Below, in pieces: positions 53,243 to 62,720 of a stretch of DNA of 64,000 bases. The notes beneath the pieces are model-generated. The model was not told where the DNA came from, did no database searches, and saw only the letters and a list, made by a program, of their open reading frames with translations. Numbering within the stretch: the stretch's first letter is position 1; every line of letters begins with the position of its first letter. A program made the position numbers and the translations under genes. Source of the DNA: Pelomonas cellulosilytica (GTDB lineage Bacteria > Pseudomonadota > Gammaproteobacteria > Burkholderiales > Burkholderiaceae_C); the NCBI RefSeq assembly GCF_021353265.1, contig NZ_JAJTWU010000001.1, forward strand, positions 434,001 to 498,000, written 5' to 3'.

Positions 53243-56002
53243 ATGAGCAAACCCATCCTGCTGCTGGTCGACGGCTCCAGCTACCTCTACCGTGCCTTCC
53301 ACGCCATGCCCGACCTGCGCGGCCCCGAAGGCCAGCCCACCGGTGCGGTGCGCGGCATGGTGGCCATGCTGAAAAAGCTGCAGAGTGACATCGGCGCCGA
53401 GCACGCCGTCTGCGTGTTCGACGCGCCGGGCAAGACTTTCCGCGACGACTGGTACCCGGAGTACAAGGCGCAGCGCTCGCCGATGCCGCCTGAGCTTCGC
53501 GAACAGATCGAGCCCATCCACGAAGTGGTGAAACTGCTGGGCTGGCCCACGCTGACGGTGCCGGGCGTGGAGGCGGACGACGTCATCGGCACGCTGTGCT
53601 GCATCGGCGCGAAGTCGGGGCACCGGATGATCGTGTCGACGGGCGACAAAGATCTGTCGCAGCTGGTCAACGCCGATGTGGAGCTGATCAACACGATGAG
53701 CAACGAGCGACTGGACGAGGCCGGCGTGCTGGCCAAGTTCGGCGTGCCGCCCGACCGCATCATCGACTACCTGACGCTGATGGGCGACACGGTGGACAAC
53801 GTGCCTGGCGTGGCCGGCGTGGGACCCAAGACCGCCGCGAAGTGGATCGCCGAGTACGGCTCGCTGGACGGTGTCATCGCTGCCGCCGCATCGATCAAGG
53901 GCAAGGCTGGCGAGAACCTGCGCGCGGCGCTGGATTGGCTGCCCATGGGCCGCAAGCTCGTCACCGTCAAGGTGGACTGCGACCTCGCCGAGCACGTGCC
54001 CAGCTGGCCGGCGCTGCAAGACCTGGCCTTCCGCGAGCCTGACAAGGCCTCGCTGGGCGAGTTCTATGCCCGCAACGGCTTCAAGCAGTGGCTGGAGGAG
54101 CTGACCGGCACGGCGCTGGTGTCCAAGCCCAAGGCTGCGGCCGCGAATCCGGGCCTGTTCGACGAGCCCGCGCCGTCCGTGGGTGCCGAGGATCTCGCGC
54201 GTCGGTACGAGACCCTCCTGACGTTCGAGCAGCTCGAAGCGTGGCTGCAGCGACTGCATGCTGCGCCGCTCGCGGCACTGGATACCGAGACCGACTCTCT
54301 GGACCCGATGGCCGCGCGCATCGTCGGCATTTCCTTTGCTGTTCAGCCGGGCGAGGCCGCCTACATCCCGCTCGCCCACAGCGGGCCAGACGCGCCGGAG
54401 CAGCTGCCGCTGGAGGGCGTGCTGGCGCGCCTGAAGCCCTGGCTGGAGGACGAAGCCGCCAAGAAGATCGGCCAGAACCTGAAGTACGACTGGCATGTGC
54501 TGGCAAACCACGGCATCCGGCTCGCCGGCGTGCAGCACGACACGTTGCTGCAGAGCTATGTGCTGGAGGCCCACAAGACCCACAACCTCGAGGCGCTGGC
54601 CGAGCGGCACTTGGGCCGCAAGGGCCTGAGCTACGAGGATTTGTGCGGCAAGGGCGCGCACCAGATCCCGTTCGCGCAGGTCGACGTGGCCAAGGCGGCG
54701 ACCTACTCGGGCGAGGACTCCGAGATGTGCCTGCACCTGCACAGCGTGCTGTGGCCGCAGATCGAGGCGGACGCCGGCTTGAAGCGCATCTATGCCGATA
54801 TCGAAATCCCGACCGCCGCGCTGCTGGCCCGCATCGAGCGACAGGGCGTGCTGATCGATGCGGCCAAGCTGCAGCAGCAGAGCCACGAGATCGGCCAGCG
54901 CCTCGTGCTGCTGGAGCAGCAGTGCTACGACATCGCCGGCCAGCCGTTCAACATCGGCAGCCCCAAGCAGATCGGCGAGATCCTCTTCAACAAGCTGGGC
55001 CTGCCGGTCGTCAAGAAGACAGCCACCGGTGCACCGTCCACCGACGAAGAGGTGCTGACTGAACTCGCCAGCGACTTTCCGCTGCCGGCCAAGATCCTGG
55101 AGCACCGCGGGCTGTCCAAGCTGAAGAGCACCTATACCGACAAGCTGCCGCTGCAGGTCAACGCACACACGGGCCGCGTGCACACGAACTACGCGCAGGC
55201 CGTCGCGATCACCGGGCGGCTGTCCAGCAACGAGCCCAACCTGCAGAACATCCCCATCCGGACGGCCGAGGGCCGCCGTGTGCGCGAGGCGTTTGTCGCG
55301 CCCGAGGGCTGCCGTATCGCCAGCGCCGACTATTCGCAGATCGAGCTGCGAATCATGGCCCACATCAGCGAGGACCCGGGCCTGCTGCGCGCCTTCCAGG
55401 AGGGCCAGGACGTGCACCGCGCTACCGCCAGCGAGGTGTTCGGCATCGCGCTGGACGAGGTCTCCAGCGAACAGCGCCGTTATGCCAAGACGATCAACTT
55501 CGGCCTCATCTACGGCATGGGCGCCTTCGGCCTGGCGTCGGCACTGGGTATCGAGCAGAAGGCCGCCAAGGATTACATCGACCGCTACTTCACCCGCTTC
55601 GCCGGCGTGAAGCGCTACATGGACGAGACCAAGGCGAGCGCAGCCGAGAAAGGCTATGTGGAGACGCTGTTCGGCCGCCGCATCTACCTGCCGGAGATCC
55701 GTGGCGGCAACGGTCAGCGCCGCGCCGGCGCCGAGCGGCAGGCCATCAACGCGCCGATGCAGGGCACGGCAGCCGACCTCATCAAGCTCGCCATGCTCGC
55801 CGTGCAGGCCGAGCTGGATCGCGCAGCCAAGCAGACCCGCATCGTCATGCAGGTGCACGACGAGCTCGTCTTCGAGGTGCCGCAGGCCGAGCTGGATTGG
55901 GTGCGCGCGGAGGTGCCGCGACTTATGGCTGGCGTGGCACAGCTGAAGGTGCCGCTGCTGGCCGAAGTGGGCGTGGGGGCGAACTGGGAAGAAGCGCACT
56001 GA
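53243..56002 (+). CDS. polA: DNA polymerase I
   Basis: A 919-residue polymerase for repair and RNA-primer removal. The 5'-3' exonuclease domain starts PILLLVDGSSYLYRAFHAMP and includes VSTGDKDLSQLV. The 3'-5' exonuclease is intact, with DTETDSLD. The polymerase domain has SADYSQIELRIMAHIS (motif A), RRYAKTINFGLIYGMGAFGL (motif B) and VMQVHDELVFEVP (motif C). ATG at 53243 is used; a frame extending far upstream is not coding here. A LuxR-type gene follows after 76 bases. Confidence 0.97.
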   Translation: MSKPILLLVDGSSYLYRAFHAMPDLRGPEGQPTGAVRGMVAMLKKLQSDIGAEHAVCVFDAPGKTFRDDWYPEYKAQRSPMPPELREQIEPIHEVVKLLGWPTLTVPGVEADDVIGTLCCIGAKSGHRMIVSTGDKDLSQLVNADVELINTMSNERLDEAGVLAKFGVPPDRIIDYLTLMGDTVDNVPGVAGVGPKTAAKWIAEYGSLDGVIAAAASIKGKAGENLRAALDWLPMGRKLVTVKVDCDLAEHVPSWPALQDLAFREPDKASLGEFYARNGFKQWLEELTGTALVSKPKAAAANPGLFDEPAPSVGAEDLARRYETLLTFEQLEAWLQRLHAAPLAALDTETDSLDPMAARIVGISFAVQPGEAAYIPLAHSGPDAPEQLPLEGVLARLKPWLEDEAAKKIGQNLKYDWHVLANHGIRLAGVQHDTLLQSYVLEAHKTHNLEALAERHLGRKGLSYEDLCGKGAHQIPFAQVDVAKAATYSGEDSEMCLHLHSVLWPQIEADAGLKRIYADIEIPTAALLARIERQGVLIDAAKLQQQSHEIGQRLVLLEQQCYDIAGQPFNIGSPKQIGEILFNKLGLPVVKKTATGAPSTDEEVLTELASDFPLPAKILEHRGLSKLKSTYTDKLPLQVNAHTGRVHTNYAQAVAITGRLSSNEPNLQNIPIRTAEGRRVREAFVAPEGCRIASADYSQIELRIMAHISEDPGLLRAFQEGQDVHRATASEVFGIALDEVSSEQRRYAKTINFGLIYGMGAFGLASALGIEQKAAKDYIDRYFTRFAGVKRYMDETKASAAEKGYVETLFGRRIYLPEIRGGNGQRRAGAERQAINAPMQGTAADLIKLAMLAVQAELDRAAKQTRIVMQVHDELVFEVPQAELDWVRAEVPRLMAGVAQLKVPLLAEVGVGANWEEAH

Positions 56003-56078
56003 GCGTCGGTGCCGCCGTGGTGAGAGTGTCTACCCCACGTTGACTATCATCCCGACCAACAAAATAGGGGTTGGGGTG

Positions 56079-56699
56079 ATGAAGGTCTTGCTGGTCGATG
56101 CGTTTCCGATGGTGCGCGCGGCGCTCACCGGGTTGATCGAGCAGCATTTCGCTGGCGCCGAGGTGCACGGTGTCGACACGGTCGAGCACGCCCGCGCCGC
56201 GCTCGTGCGGGACATGCCGCGTCTCGTGCTGCTGGACCTCAAGGTCGAGGGCGGCTTCGAGTTGCTGCAGCAGATCCACCGCGAGCACCTGCTGCTGCCC
56301 GTCGTGGTCATCTCGGGCACCGATGAGACCGAGGATGCGCTGCAGGCCATCAACGCCGGCGCAATGGGCTACGTGCCGCAGCGCAGCGACATTCTCACGT
56401 TCGTGCAGGCGCTGCAGCTCGTGCTGTCGGGCGGCACCTATGTGCCGCCGCTGAAGAAACTGGTGGACGAGTCGCCCGCCGTCGCGCCGTCATCGACGGT
56501 CCCGGACTGGCCGGACCTGCCGCTGACGCCACGCCAGAAGCATGTGCTGCATCTGCTGACGCAGGGGCTGTCTAACAAGCTCATTGCGCGAGAACTGGGC
56601 GTCAGCGTCGAGACGGTCAAGGACCATGTCGCCGCGGTGCTGAAGGCGCTGGGCGTCAGCTCGCGCACCCAGGCCGTCGTCGTGGCGACGCGCCGTTAG
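56079..56699 (+). CDS. LuxR-family response regulator with degenerate receiver
   Basis: About 206 residues. The receiver retains the phospho-acceptor-type aspartate (LVLLDLKVEGG, Asp53) and Ser79, but the acidic pair is reduced to VDA (Ala8) and the conserved lysine is replaced (GYVPQRS, Gln101). The C-terminal LuxR domain is intact: LTPRQKHVLHLLTQGLSNKL, ARELGVSVETVKDHVAAVL. It may act without classical phosphorylation. No kinase adjoins it. I chose ATG at 56079, preceded by GGGGTTGGGG. Its stop overlaps the opposing xdhB stop. Confidence 0.85.
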   Translation: MKVLLVDAFPMVRAALTGLIEQHFAGAEVHGVDTVEHARAALVRDMPRLVLLDLKVEGGFELLQQIHREHLLLPVVVISGTDETEDALQAINAGAMGYVPQRSDILTFVQALQLVLSGGTYVPPLKKLVDESPAVAPSSTVPDWPDLPLTPRQKHVLHLLTQGLSNKLIARELGVSVETVKDHVAAVLKALGVSSRTQAVVVATRR

Positions 56700-59017
56700 G
56701 CCCGGACGGCGTCGATCGCGTTCAGCACGGCCTCGGCGGTCGCCGGCGCGTGCAGCGGTGGGTCGCAGCCCTCCGGCCCGCCGGCCGCGCACGCATCCTT
56801 GACGGCAAGCAGCGCCGCGAAGCCCAGGAGCAGCGGCGGTTCGCCTACGGCCTTGCTGCGGTGGATGGTTTCACTGGCGTTGGGCGTGCCGAACAGCGCG
56901 GTATGGAACTCGGTCGGGCAGTCGTTGGCGGTCGGGATCTTGTAGGTGCTTGGAGCGTGGGTGGTCAGCAGGCCGGTCTTGGGGTGCCACACCAGCTCCT
57001 CCATCGTCAGCCAGCCCATACCCTGGATGAAGCCACCCTCCACCTGCCCGATGTCCAGCGCCGGGTTCAGACTGGTGCCCACATCGTGCAGCAGGTCGGC
57101 CCTCGTGATGCGGCTCTCGCCGGTGAGCGTGTCCACCAGCGCCTCGCAGACCGCACCGCCCCAGGCGTAGTAGTAGAAGGGGTGGCCTTGCAGCGTGGTG
57201 CGGTCCCAGTGCAGGCCGGGCGTCGTGTAGAAGCCGTCGCTCCACAGCTGCACGCGCTGCAGGTAGGCCGCCGCGACCAGCTCTTTGAAGGGCACGCTTT
57301 GCCCGCCGCCGCAGACTTGGCCCGCCTCGAACGCGACCAGCGCCGGCGCGCAGCCGAAGCGCTCCGCGGCGAAGGTCGTGAGTCGCGCCTTGATCTTGCG
57401 CGCCGCGTCCTGGGCAGCCTTGCCGTTCAGGTCGCTGCCGGTGGAAGCGGCTGTGGCGGACGTGTTGGCCACCTTGCTTGTGTCGGTGGCGGAGCAGCGC
57501 ACGGCGCCCAGCGGCAACCCGAGTTCATGCGCCACGACCTGGGCCACCTTGGTGTTCAGCCCCTGGCCCATCTCGGTGCCGCCATGGTTCACGAGCACCG
57601 ACCCATCCGTGTAGACATGCACCAGCGCGCCGGCCTGGTTCAGGTGGACGACATTGAACGAGATGCCGAACTTGACCGGCGTGAAGGCCAGTCCCTTCTT
57701 CAGCACCGGGCTCGCCGCATTGAACGCGGCGATCTCGGCGCGGCGCTCGTCGTAGCGGCTGCTGGCCAGCAGTTGGGCCGTCAGCGCCTGGGCGTGCAGC
57801 TCCTCGACGCGCTGGCCGTAGGGCGTCATGTCCTTACCCGGCGCATAGAAGTTGCGTCGGCGCACCTCGGCCGGGTCCAGCCTCAGCCGGCGGGCGATGC
57901 CATCCAGGATCACCTCCACCGCCAGCGCGCCCTGAGGCCCGCCGAAGCCGCGGAAGGCGGTGTTGCTCTGCGTATTCGTCTTCGCGCTGTAGCCGTGCAG
58001 CGCGACGTGTGGCAGCCAGTAGGCATTGTCGAAGTGGCACAGCGCCCGGGCCATCACCGGCGCGGACAGGTCGGCGCTGTGGCCAGCGTTGGAGATCAGG
58101 TCCACGTCAGCGGCCAGCAGCCGGCCGTCGTCGTCGAAGCCCACGTCCCAGCGGTAGTCGAAGCCGTGGCGGCGGCCCGTGATGAGAAAGTCATCGTCGC
58201 GGTCCACGCGCAGCTTGACGGGCTTCTTCAGCTTCAGCGCCGCGATGGCGGCCACGCAAGCGAACAGCGCCGACTGGCTCTCCTTGCCGCCAAAGCCGCC
58301 GCCCATGCGCCGGCACTGCACGGCGACGCGGTTGGCGCTCCAGCCCAGCGCGTGGCCCAGTAACTGCTGCATTTCGCTGGGGTGTTGTGTCGAGCAGTGC
58401 ACCAGCAGGCCGTCGCCGCCTTCCTGCGGCACGGCCAAGCTGATCTGGCCTTCCAGGTAGAACTGCTCCTGCCCGCCCAGCCGCCAGGTGCCTTGCAGCC
58501 GGTGGGGAGCGGCGGCGAGCTGCGCCGCCGGGTCGCCACGCGTCATGTGCATCGGCGGCACCGCGTACTGGCCGGCGGCATGCGCGTCCAGCGCGGTCAG
58601 CACGGCAGGCAGCGGCTCGGCCTGGATGACTTGCTTCGCCAGCGATGCCGCGCGGCGCGCCGCGTCGCGGTCCGTCGCGATGATGGCGAACACCGGCTGG
58701 CCGACGTAGCGCAGCTCGCCGTCCGCCAGGATGGGGTCATCGTGCACCAGCGGGCCGCAGTTGTTCTCGGCCGGGATGTCGGCGGCGGTCAGCACGGCGA
58801 CGACGCCCGGCTGCTGGCGCAGCCGCGCGACATCGAGGCCCGTGAGCCGGCCGTGCGCGATCGGCGACAGGCCCAGCGCCGCGTGCAGCGTGCCGGCGGG
58901 TTCCGGCAAGTCATCCGTGTAGGGCGCGGCGCCGCTGACATGCAGGTGTGCCGATTCATGCGGTAGCGAGCGGCCGACGACCGGCTCGTGGAGCACCAAG
59001 ACTTCGGGCTTGTTCAT
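56696..59017 (-). CDS. xdhB: Xanthine dehydrogenase, molybdopterin-binding subunit
   Basis: A 773-residue large subunit of xanthine dehydrogenase, oxidising hypoxanthine and xanthine to urate. Molybdopterin-binding motifs include GGGFGGKESQSALFA, TNTQSNTAFRGFGGPQGA and the late VGEPPLLLGFAAL with the active glutamate region. It follows xdhA with an ATGA overlap, so the two subunits are coupled. The usual insertion factor xdhC is not next to it: the gene after xdhB is the convergent LuxR-type regulator. Confidence 0.95.
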   Translation of the reverse strand: MNKPEVLVLHEPVVGRSLPHESAHLHVSGAAPYTDDLPEPAGTLHAALGLSPIAHGRLTGLDVARLRQQPGVVAVLTAADIPAENNCGPLVHDDPILADGELRYVGQPVFAIIATDRDAARRAASLAKQVIQAEPLPAVLTALDAHAAGQYAVPPMHMTRGDPAAQLAAAPHRLQGTWRLGGQEQFYLEGQISLAVPQEGGDGLLVHCSTQHPSEMQQLLGHALGWSANRVAVQCRRMGGGFGGKESQSALFACVAAIAALKLKKPVKLRVDRDDDFLITGRRHGFDYRWDVGFDDDGRLLAADVDLISNAGHSADLSAPVMARALCHFDNAYWLPHVALHGYSAKTNTQSNTAFRGFGGPQGALAVEVILDGIARRLRLDPAEVRRRNFYAPGKDMTPYGQRVEELHAQALTAQLLASSRYDERRAEIAAFNAASPVLKKGLAFTPVKFGISFNVVHLNQAGALVHVYTDGSVLVNHGGTEMGQGLNTKVAQVVAHELGLPLGAVRCSATDTSKVANTSATAASTGSDLNGKAAQDAARKIKARLTTFAAERFGCAPALVAFEAGQVCGGGQSVPFKELVAAAYLQRVQLWSDGFYTTPGLHWDRTTLQGHPFYYYAWGGAVCEALVDTLTGESRITRADLLHDVGTSLNPALDIGQVEGGFIQGMGWLTMEELVWHPKTGLLTTHAPSTYKIPTANDCPTEFHTALFGTPNASETIHRSKAVGEPPLLLGFAALLAVKDACAAGGPEGCDPPLHAPATAEAVLNAIDAVRA

Positions 59018-60480
59018 GCGGCCAGCCTCGCGCTGCGCCAGACGCTGATCGTGCGGCGGTCCAGCGTCTCCAGCCACAGCTTGCGCAGCAGGTTCTGCGC
59101 GACCTTGAGCCGGTAGGCGCTGGACGCGCGCATGTCGCTCAGGGGCTGGAAGTCGTTGATCAGCGCCGCTGCGGCGGCCTCGGCGGTGGCTTCCACCCAG
59201 GGCTGGCCGACGACGGCGGCCTCGGCCCGCGCGGCGCGCTTGACGACGGCCGCCATGCCGCCGAAGGCGAAGCGCGCCTGCTGCACGCTGCCATTGCGCA
59301 GCTGCAGCGCGAGCACGGCGCAGACGGCGGAGATGTCGCTGTCGTGCCGCTTGGACACCTTGTGGGCCGAGAACGCCCAGCTCGTGTCGGGCTGCGGCAC
59401 CCACATCGCCTCGACGAATTCGCCGGGCTGCAGGTCCTTCTTCATGTAGTCCAGGTAGAAATCCTGCAGCGGCAGGCGGCGCTGCTGCGTGCCCCTGCGC
59501 AGGATGACGTCCGCGCCCAGCGCAATCAGGGCGGGCGCGCCGTCGCCGATCGGCGAACCGTTGGCGATGTTGCCGCCCAGTGTGCCGGCATGGCGCACTG
59601 GCGGCGACGCGAAGCGCCGCCACAGCTCTGCAAGCGACGGCACCAGTGCCGTCAGCGCGGCCCAGGCGTCTTCCAGCGACGCGGCGGCCCCGATCCAGAG
59701 GCCCTGCTCGTCGGCGCGGATGGCCTTCAGCGCATCGACGCGGCCGGTGTAGATCATCTGCGGCAGCACGCGGAACTGCTTGTTGACCCACAGACCGATG
59801 TCCGTCGAGCCGGCCAGCAGCGTCGCCTGCGGGTAGGTCTCGCGCAGCACGGCCAGGTCGGGCAGCGTCCTCGGCGCGTGGAAACGCTGGCCTGCGTGGT
59901 GGTAATCCAGCGGCCCGTCCTGGGCCAGCTCACGTAGCGCGGCGGCCATTGCGCCGCGGTCGAGACGCTGCGGGGGCGCTTCGAACATGCGCTCGCCGGC
60001 GTCCAGGATGGGCCGGTAGCCGGTGCAGCGGCACAGGTTGCCGGCGAGGTTGTCGGCCAGTTCCTGGCGGCTCGGTCGCGTGCCGGCGGCCTGGTGGGCT
60101 TCGTAGCAGGCGGTCAGGCTCATGACGAAGCCGGGCGTGCAGAAACCGCACTGCGAGCCGTGGCAGTCCACCATCGCTTGCTGGGCCGGTGTCGGTGCCT
60201 CGGGGCCGCCGAGGTCTTCGACGGTGATCAGCGCGCGGCCGTCGAGCGTCGGCAGGAACTGCGTGCAGGCATTGACATTGCGTAGCTGCAGCTGGCCGCT
60301 GGCGTCCAGTTCGCCCTGCAGCACGGTGCAGGCACCGCAATCGCCCTCGGCGCAGCCCTCCTTGGTGCCGGTACAGCCGGCGTGTTCGCGCAGGTATTGC
60401 AGCACGGTCGTCGTCGTCGGCAGGCTGCCGACCTCAACGATGTTGCCGCGGTGGAAGAAGCGGATCGGGCGGGTGTTCAT
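59014..60480 (-). CDS. xdhA: Xanthine dehydrogenase, FeS/FAD subunit
   Basis: A 488-residue subunit. The plant-type [2Fe-2S] site is GCAEGDCGACTV, and the second cluster CGFCTPGFVMS with CRCTGYRPI. The FAD-binding part follows (LLAGSTDIGLWVNKQ, TLGGNIANGSPIGD). Together with xdhB it forms the bacterial XdhAB enzyme. It diverges from guaD across 39 bases, so both promoters must share or overlap this space. Confidence 0.95.
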   Translation of the reverse strand: MNTRPIRFFHRGNIVEVGSLPTTTTVLQYLREHAGCTGTKEGCAEGDCGACTVLQGELDASGQLQLRNVNACTQFLPTLDGRALITVEDLGGPEAPTPAQQAMVDCHGSQCGFCTPGFVMSLTACYEAHQAAGTRPSRQELADNLAGNLCRCTGYRPILDAGERMFEAPPQRLDRGAMAAALRELAQDGPLDYHHAGQRFHAPRTLPDLAVLRETYPQATLLAGSTDIGLWVNKQFRVLPQMIYTGRVDALKAIRADEQGLWIGAAASLEDAWAALTALVPSLAELWRRFASPPVRHAGTLGGNIANGSPIGDGAPALIALGADVILRRGTQQRRLPLQDFYLDYMKKDLQPGEFVEAMWVPQPDTSWAFSAHKVSKRHDSDISAVCAVLALQLRNGSVQQARFAFGGMAAVVKRAARAEAAVVGQPWVEATAEAAAAALINDFQPLSDMRASSAYRLKVAQNLLRKLWLETLDRRTISVWRSARLAA

Positions 60481-60519
60481 GGTGTCCTGTATTTTCAAGC
60501 CTTGCCTCAGAATCGCCCC

Positions 60520-61827
60520 ATGAGTTTTACTGACCAGAAAAACTTCGCCGACAGCCCTCGCCGATGGGCGCTGCGCGGTGATCTGCTGGACTTCACCGCC
60601 GCACCGGCCTGGGGCGCAACCGAGTCGCCCGTGGTGCGCTACGACCGCGACCACTGGCTGCTTGTCGAGGACGGCCGCATCGTCGGGCGCCAGGCCGCCG
60701 AGCCGGATGCCAGCTGGGTGCGCAAGGACCATGCCGGGCAACTGGTGCTGCCGGGCTTCATCGACACGCACGTGCATTGCCCGCAGCTGGAGGTCATCGG
60801 TTCCTACGGCACGGAGCTGCTGGACTGGCTGGAGCGCTACACCTTCCCGAGCGAATGCGCCTTCGCGGACCCGGTGCGCAGCCAGGCCGGCGCCGAGGTA
60901 TTCCTGGATGCGCTGGTGGGCGCCGGCACGACATCGGCCGTCGTCTTCGCGACCGTGCATAAGACCTCGGCCGAAGCGCTGTTCGACGCCGCGGCCCGGC
61001 GCGGCATGCGCCTCATCACCGGTAAGGTGCTGATGGACCGCCACGCGCCGGACGGCCTGCGTGACGACGTCGTGCAGGCCGAGCGCGACTGCCTGGACCT
61101 CATTGCACGCTATCACGGTCGCGAGCGGCTCGCGTATGCCGTCACCGTGCGCTTTGCGCCGACCAGCACGCACGCTCAGCTGGCCATGGCCGGTGGCTTG
61201 TGCCGGGCCGACGCCAGCCTCTACATGCAGACGCATGTGGCTGAGAATCGCGCCGAGGTCGCGTGGGTAGCCCAGCTCTTCCCGGAGGCGCGCAGCTACC
61301 TGGACGTCTACGAGCGCGCCGGCCTGCTTCACGAACGCGCCGTGCTGGCCCATGGCATCTGGCTGGACGACAAGGACAGGCGCCTCATCGACGCCCGTGG
61401 CGCGCAGGTGGCGCACAGCCCGTCGAGCAACCTGTTCCTCGGCAGCGGGCTGTTCGACTGGCGCGGCGCGCCTTTCAACGTCAGCCTCGCCTCGGACGTG
61501 GGCGGCGGCACGAGCTTGAGTCTGCCGCGCAACATGCTCGATGCGTACAAGATCCAGGCGCTGCGCGGCGAGCGGCTGACAGCCTGGACGGCGCTGCATG
61601 CTGCCACGCGCGGCGCGGCCGAGGCGCTTCGGCTGGGCGACGAGATTGGCGGCCTGTCCGTCGGGCAGATGGCCGACCTGTGCGTGTGGGACTGGGCGAA
61701 GGGGCCGGTCGCCGAGGTGCGCGACGCGGCGGCGCGCGAGCTGCATGAACGCGTTTTTGCGTGGATGACGCTGGCCGACGAGCGCAACCTGGCGGCCTGC
61801 TACGTGGCGGGCCAGCGGCGCGTCTGA
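60520..61827 (+). CDS. guaD: Guanine deaminase
   Basis: A 435-residue metal-dependent amidohydrolase that converts guanine to xanthine. Metal ligands: PGFIDTHVHCPQ, TQTHVAENRAE-like HVAENRAEVAW, LAHGIWL, and SDVGGGTSLSL. The FAPTSTHAQL segment is typical. ATG at 60520 is used. Divergent from xdhAB, so the pair forms a purine-salvage unit: guanine to xanthine to urate. No specific repressor adjoins it. Confidence 0.95.
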   Translation: MSFTDQKNFADSPRRWALRGDLLDFTAAPAWGATESPVVRYDRDHWLLVEDGRIVGRQAAEPDASWVRKDHAGQLVLPGFIDTHVHCPQLEVIGSYGTELLDWLERYTFPSECAFADPVRSQAGAEVFLDALVGAGTTSAVVFATVHKTSAEALFDAAARRGMRLITGKVLMDRHAPDGLRDDVVQAERDCLDLIARYHGRERLAYAVTVRFAPTSTHAQLAMAGGLCRADASLYMQTHVAENRAEVAWVAQLFPEARSYLDVYERAGLLHERAVLAHGIWLDDKDRRLIDARGAQVAHSPSSNLFLGSGLFDWRGAPFNVSLASDVGGGTSLSLPRNMLDAYKIQALRGERLTAWTALHAATRGAAEALRLGDEIGGLSVGQMADLCVWDWAKGPVAEVRDAAARELHERVFAWMTLADERNLAACYVAGQRRV

Positions 61828-61846
61828 GCGGCTGATGCCGCCGGAT

Positions 61847-61868
61847 CGCCGCTTCGTCGCAAGCGGCG
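61847..61868 (+). terminator. Hairpin after guaD
   Basis: CGCCGCTT (61847-61854) pairs exactly with AAGCGGCG (61861-61868) around CGTCGC, 19 bases after the guaD stop, with no T-run. It lies in the 99-base interval before a small membrane-protein gene. Confidence 0.45.
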
Positions 61869-61926
61869 CGACGGCCCGGGCCGTGAGGCCTACCGTGGCG
61901 GCACTTGTCCTTCCTGGAGTGCCGTC

Positions 61927-62118
61927 ATGCTCGGCTTTCTGCTCTGGTGCATCCTCTTCATCGTGTGCTGGCCGCTGGCCATCGGTGCGCTGCTGCTGTG
62001 GCCGCTGGTGTGGCTGATGCTGCTGCCGTTCCGGCTGCTGGGCATCGCGGTGGACGGCGCGTTCGCACTGCTGCGCGCCATCGTCATGCTGCCCGCGCGC
62101 GTGCTGGGCGGGCGCTGA
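61927..62118 (+). CDS. Small two-helix membrane protein
   Basis: A 63-residue hydrophobic protein with two membrane helices: about residues 2-31 and 34-58, dominated by Leu, Trp, Ile and Val, and ending ARVLGGR. A GGAG ribosome site precedes the ATG. Unknown function. It is 14 bases before the end of the opposing NUDIX gene. Confidence 0.6.
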   Translation: MLGFLLWCILFIVCWPLAIGALLLWPLVWLMLLPFRLLGIAVDGAFALLRAIVMLPARVLGGR

Positions 62119-62132
62119 CGTCGCGCAGCCTC

Positions 62133-62687
62133 CTAGGCGATGTCGATCGCGTGCGGCCCGAAGCCCCGGCCTGCGCGCCGGTCGTCAAAGAAGCAGCGCA
62201 GCGTCTCGCGCGTCGTCTGGAACGCAATCTCTTCCCAGGGGATCTCGGCCTCGGCGAATAGCTGCGCCTCCAGTGACTCCGGCCCAGGGTCGAACTGCAA
62301 CGAACGGAGCGTCGCCAGGTAGAACAGGTGCACCTGGCCCACGCGCACGACGTTCAGCAGTGTGAACAGCGGCCCCATCGCGATGTCCGCGCCGGCCTCC
62401 TCCTGCGTCTCGCGCAGCGCACCCTCTGCCGTCGTCTCGCCCAGTTCCATGAAGCCGGCCGGCAGCGTCCACAGGCCGTGGCGCGGCTCGATGGCGCGGC
62501 GACACAGCAGCACGCGGCCGTCGGCCTCCCATACGGGCAGCGTACCGACGACATTCAGCGGGTTCTGGTAATGCACCATGCCGCAGGCCGGGCACATCGC
62601 GCGCTCGCGGTTGTCGTCCGGCGGCACGCGGTAGTCGACGGGGCTGCCACAGTTGGAGCAGTGCTTGAAGCGGCTGAAGAGGGGCAT
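62133..62687 (-). CDS. NUDIX hydrolase with zinc ribbon
   Basis: A 184-residue protein. Cys10, Cys13, Cys32 and Cys35 form a zinc ribbon (CSNCG, CPACG); the NUDIX box follows as AGFMELGETTAEGAL then RETQEEAGA, a full match to the consensus GX5EX7REUXEEXGU. Such enzymes hydrolyse nucleoside diphosphate derivatives; NADH pyrophosphatase-like activity is possible because of the zinc ribbon. ATG at 62687; divergent from the GST gene across 33 bases. Confidence 0.9.
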   Translation of the reverse strand: MPLFSRFKHCSNCGSPVDYRVPPDDNRERAMCPACGMVHYQNPLNVVGTLPVWEADGRVLLCRRAIEPRHGLWTLPAGFMELGETTAEGALRETQEEAGADIAMGPLFTLLNVVRVGQVHLFYLATLRSLQFDPGPESLEAQLFAEAEIPWEEIAFQTTRETLRCFFDDRRAGRGFGPHAIDIA

Positions 62688-62720
62688 CGCGGCAGTGTAG
62701 GGCGCGTCAAAATCGGCCGT

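Noticed and set aside
52907-55999. Long open frame antisense to polA (over 1000 codons)
   Set aside because: Arises from high GC at third codon positions; it shows no family motif except at its far end, which is the real DUF2782 gene.
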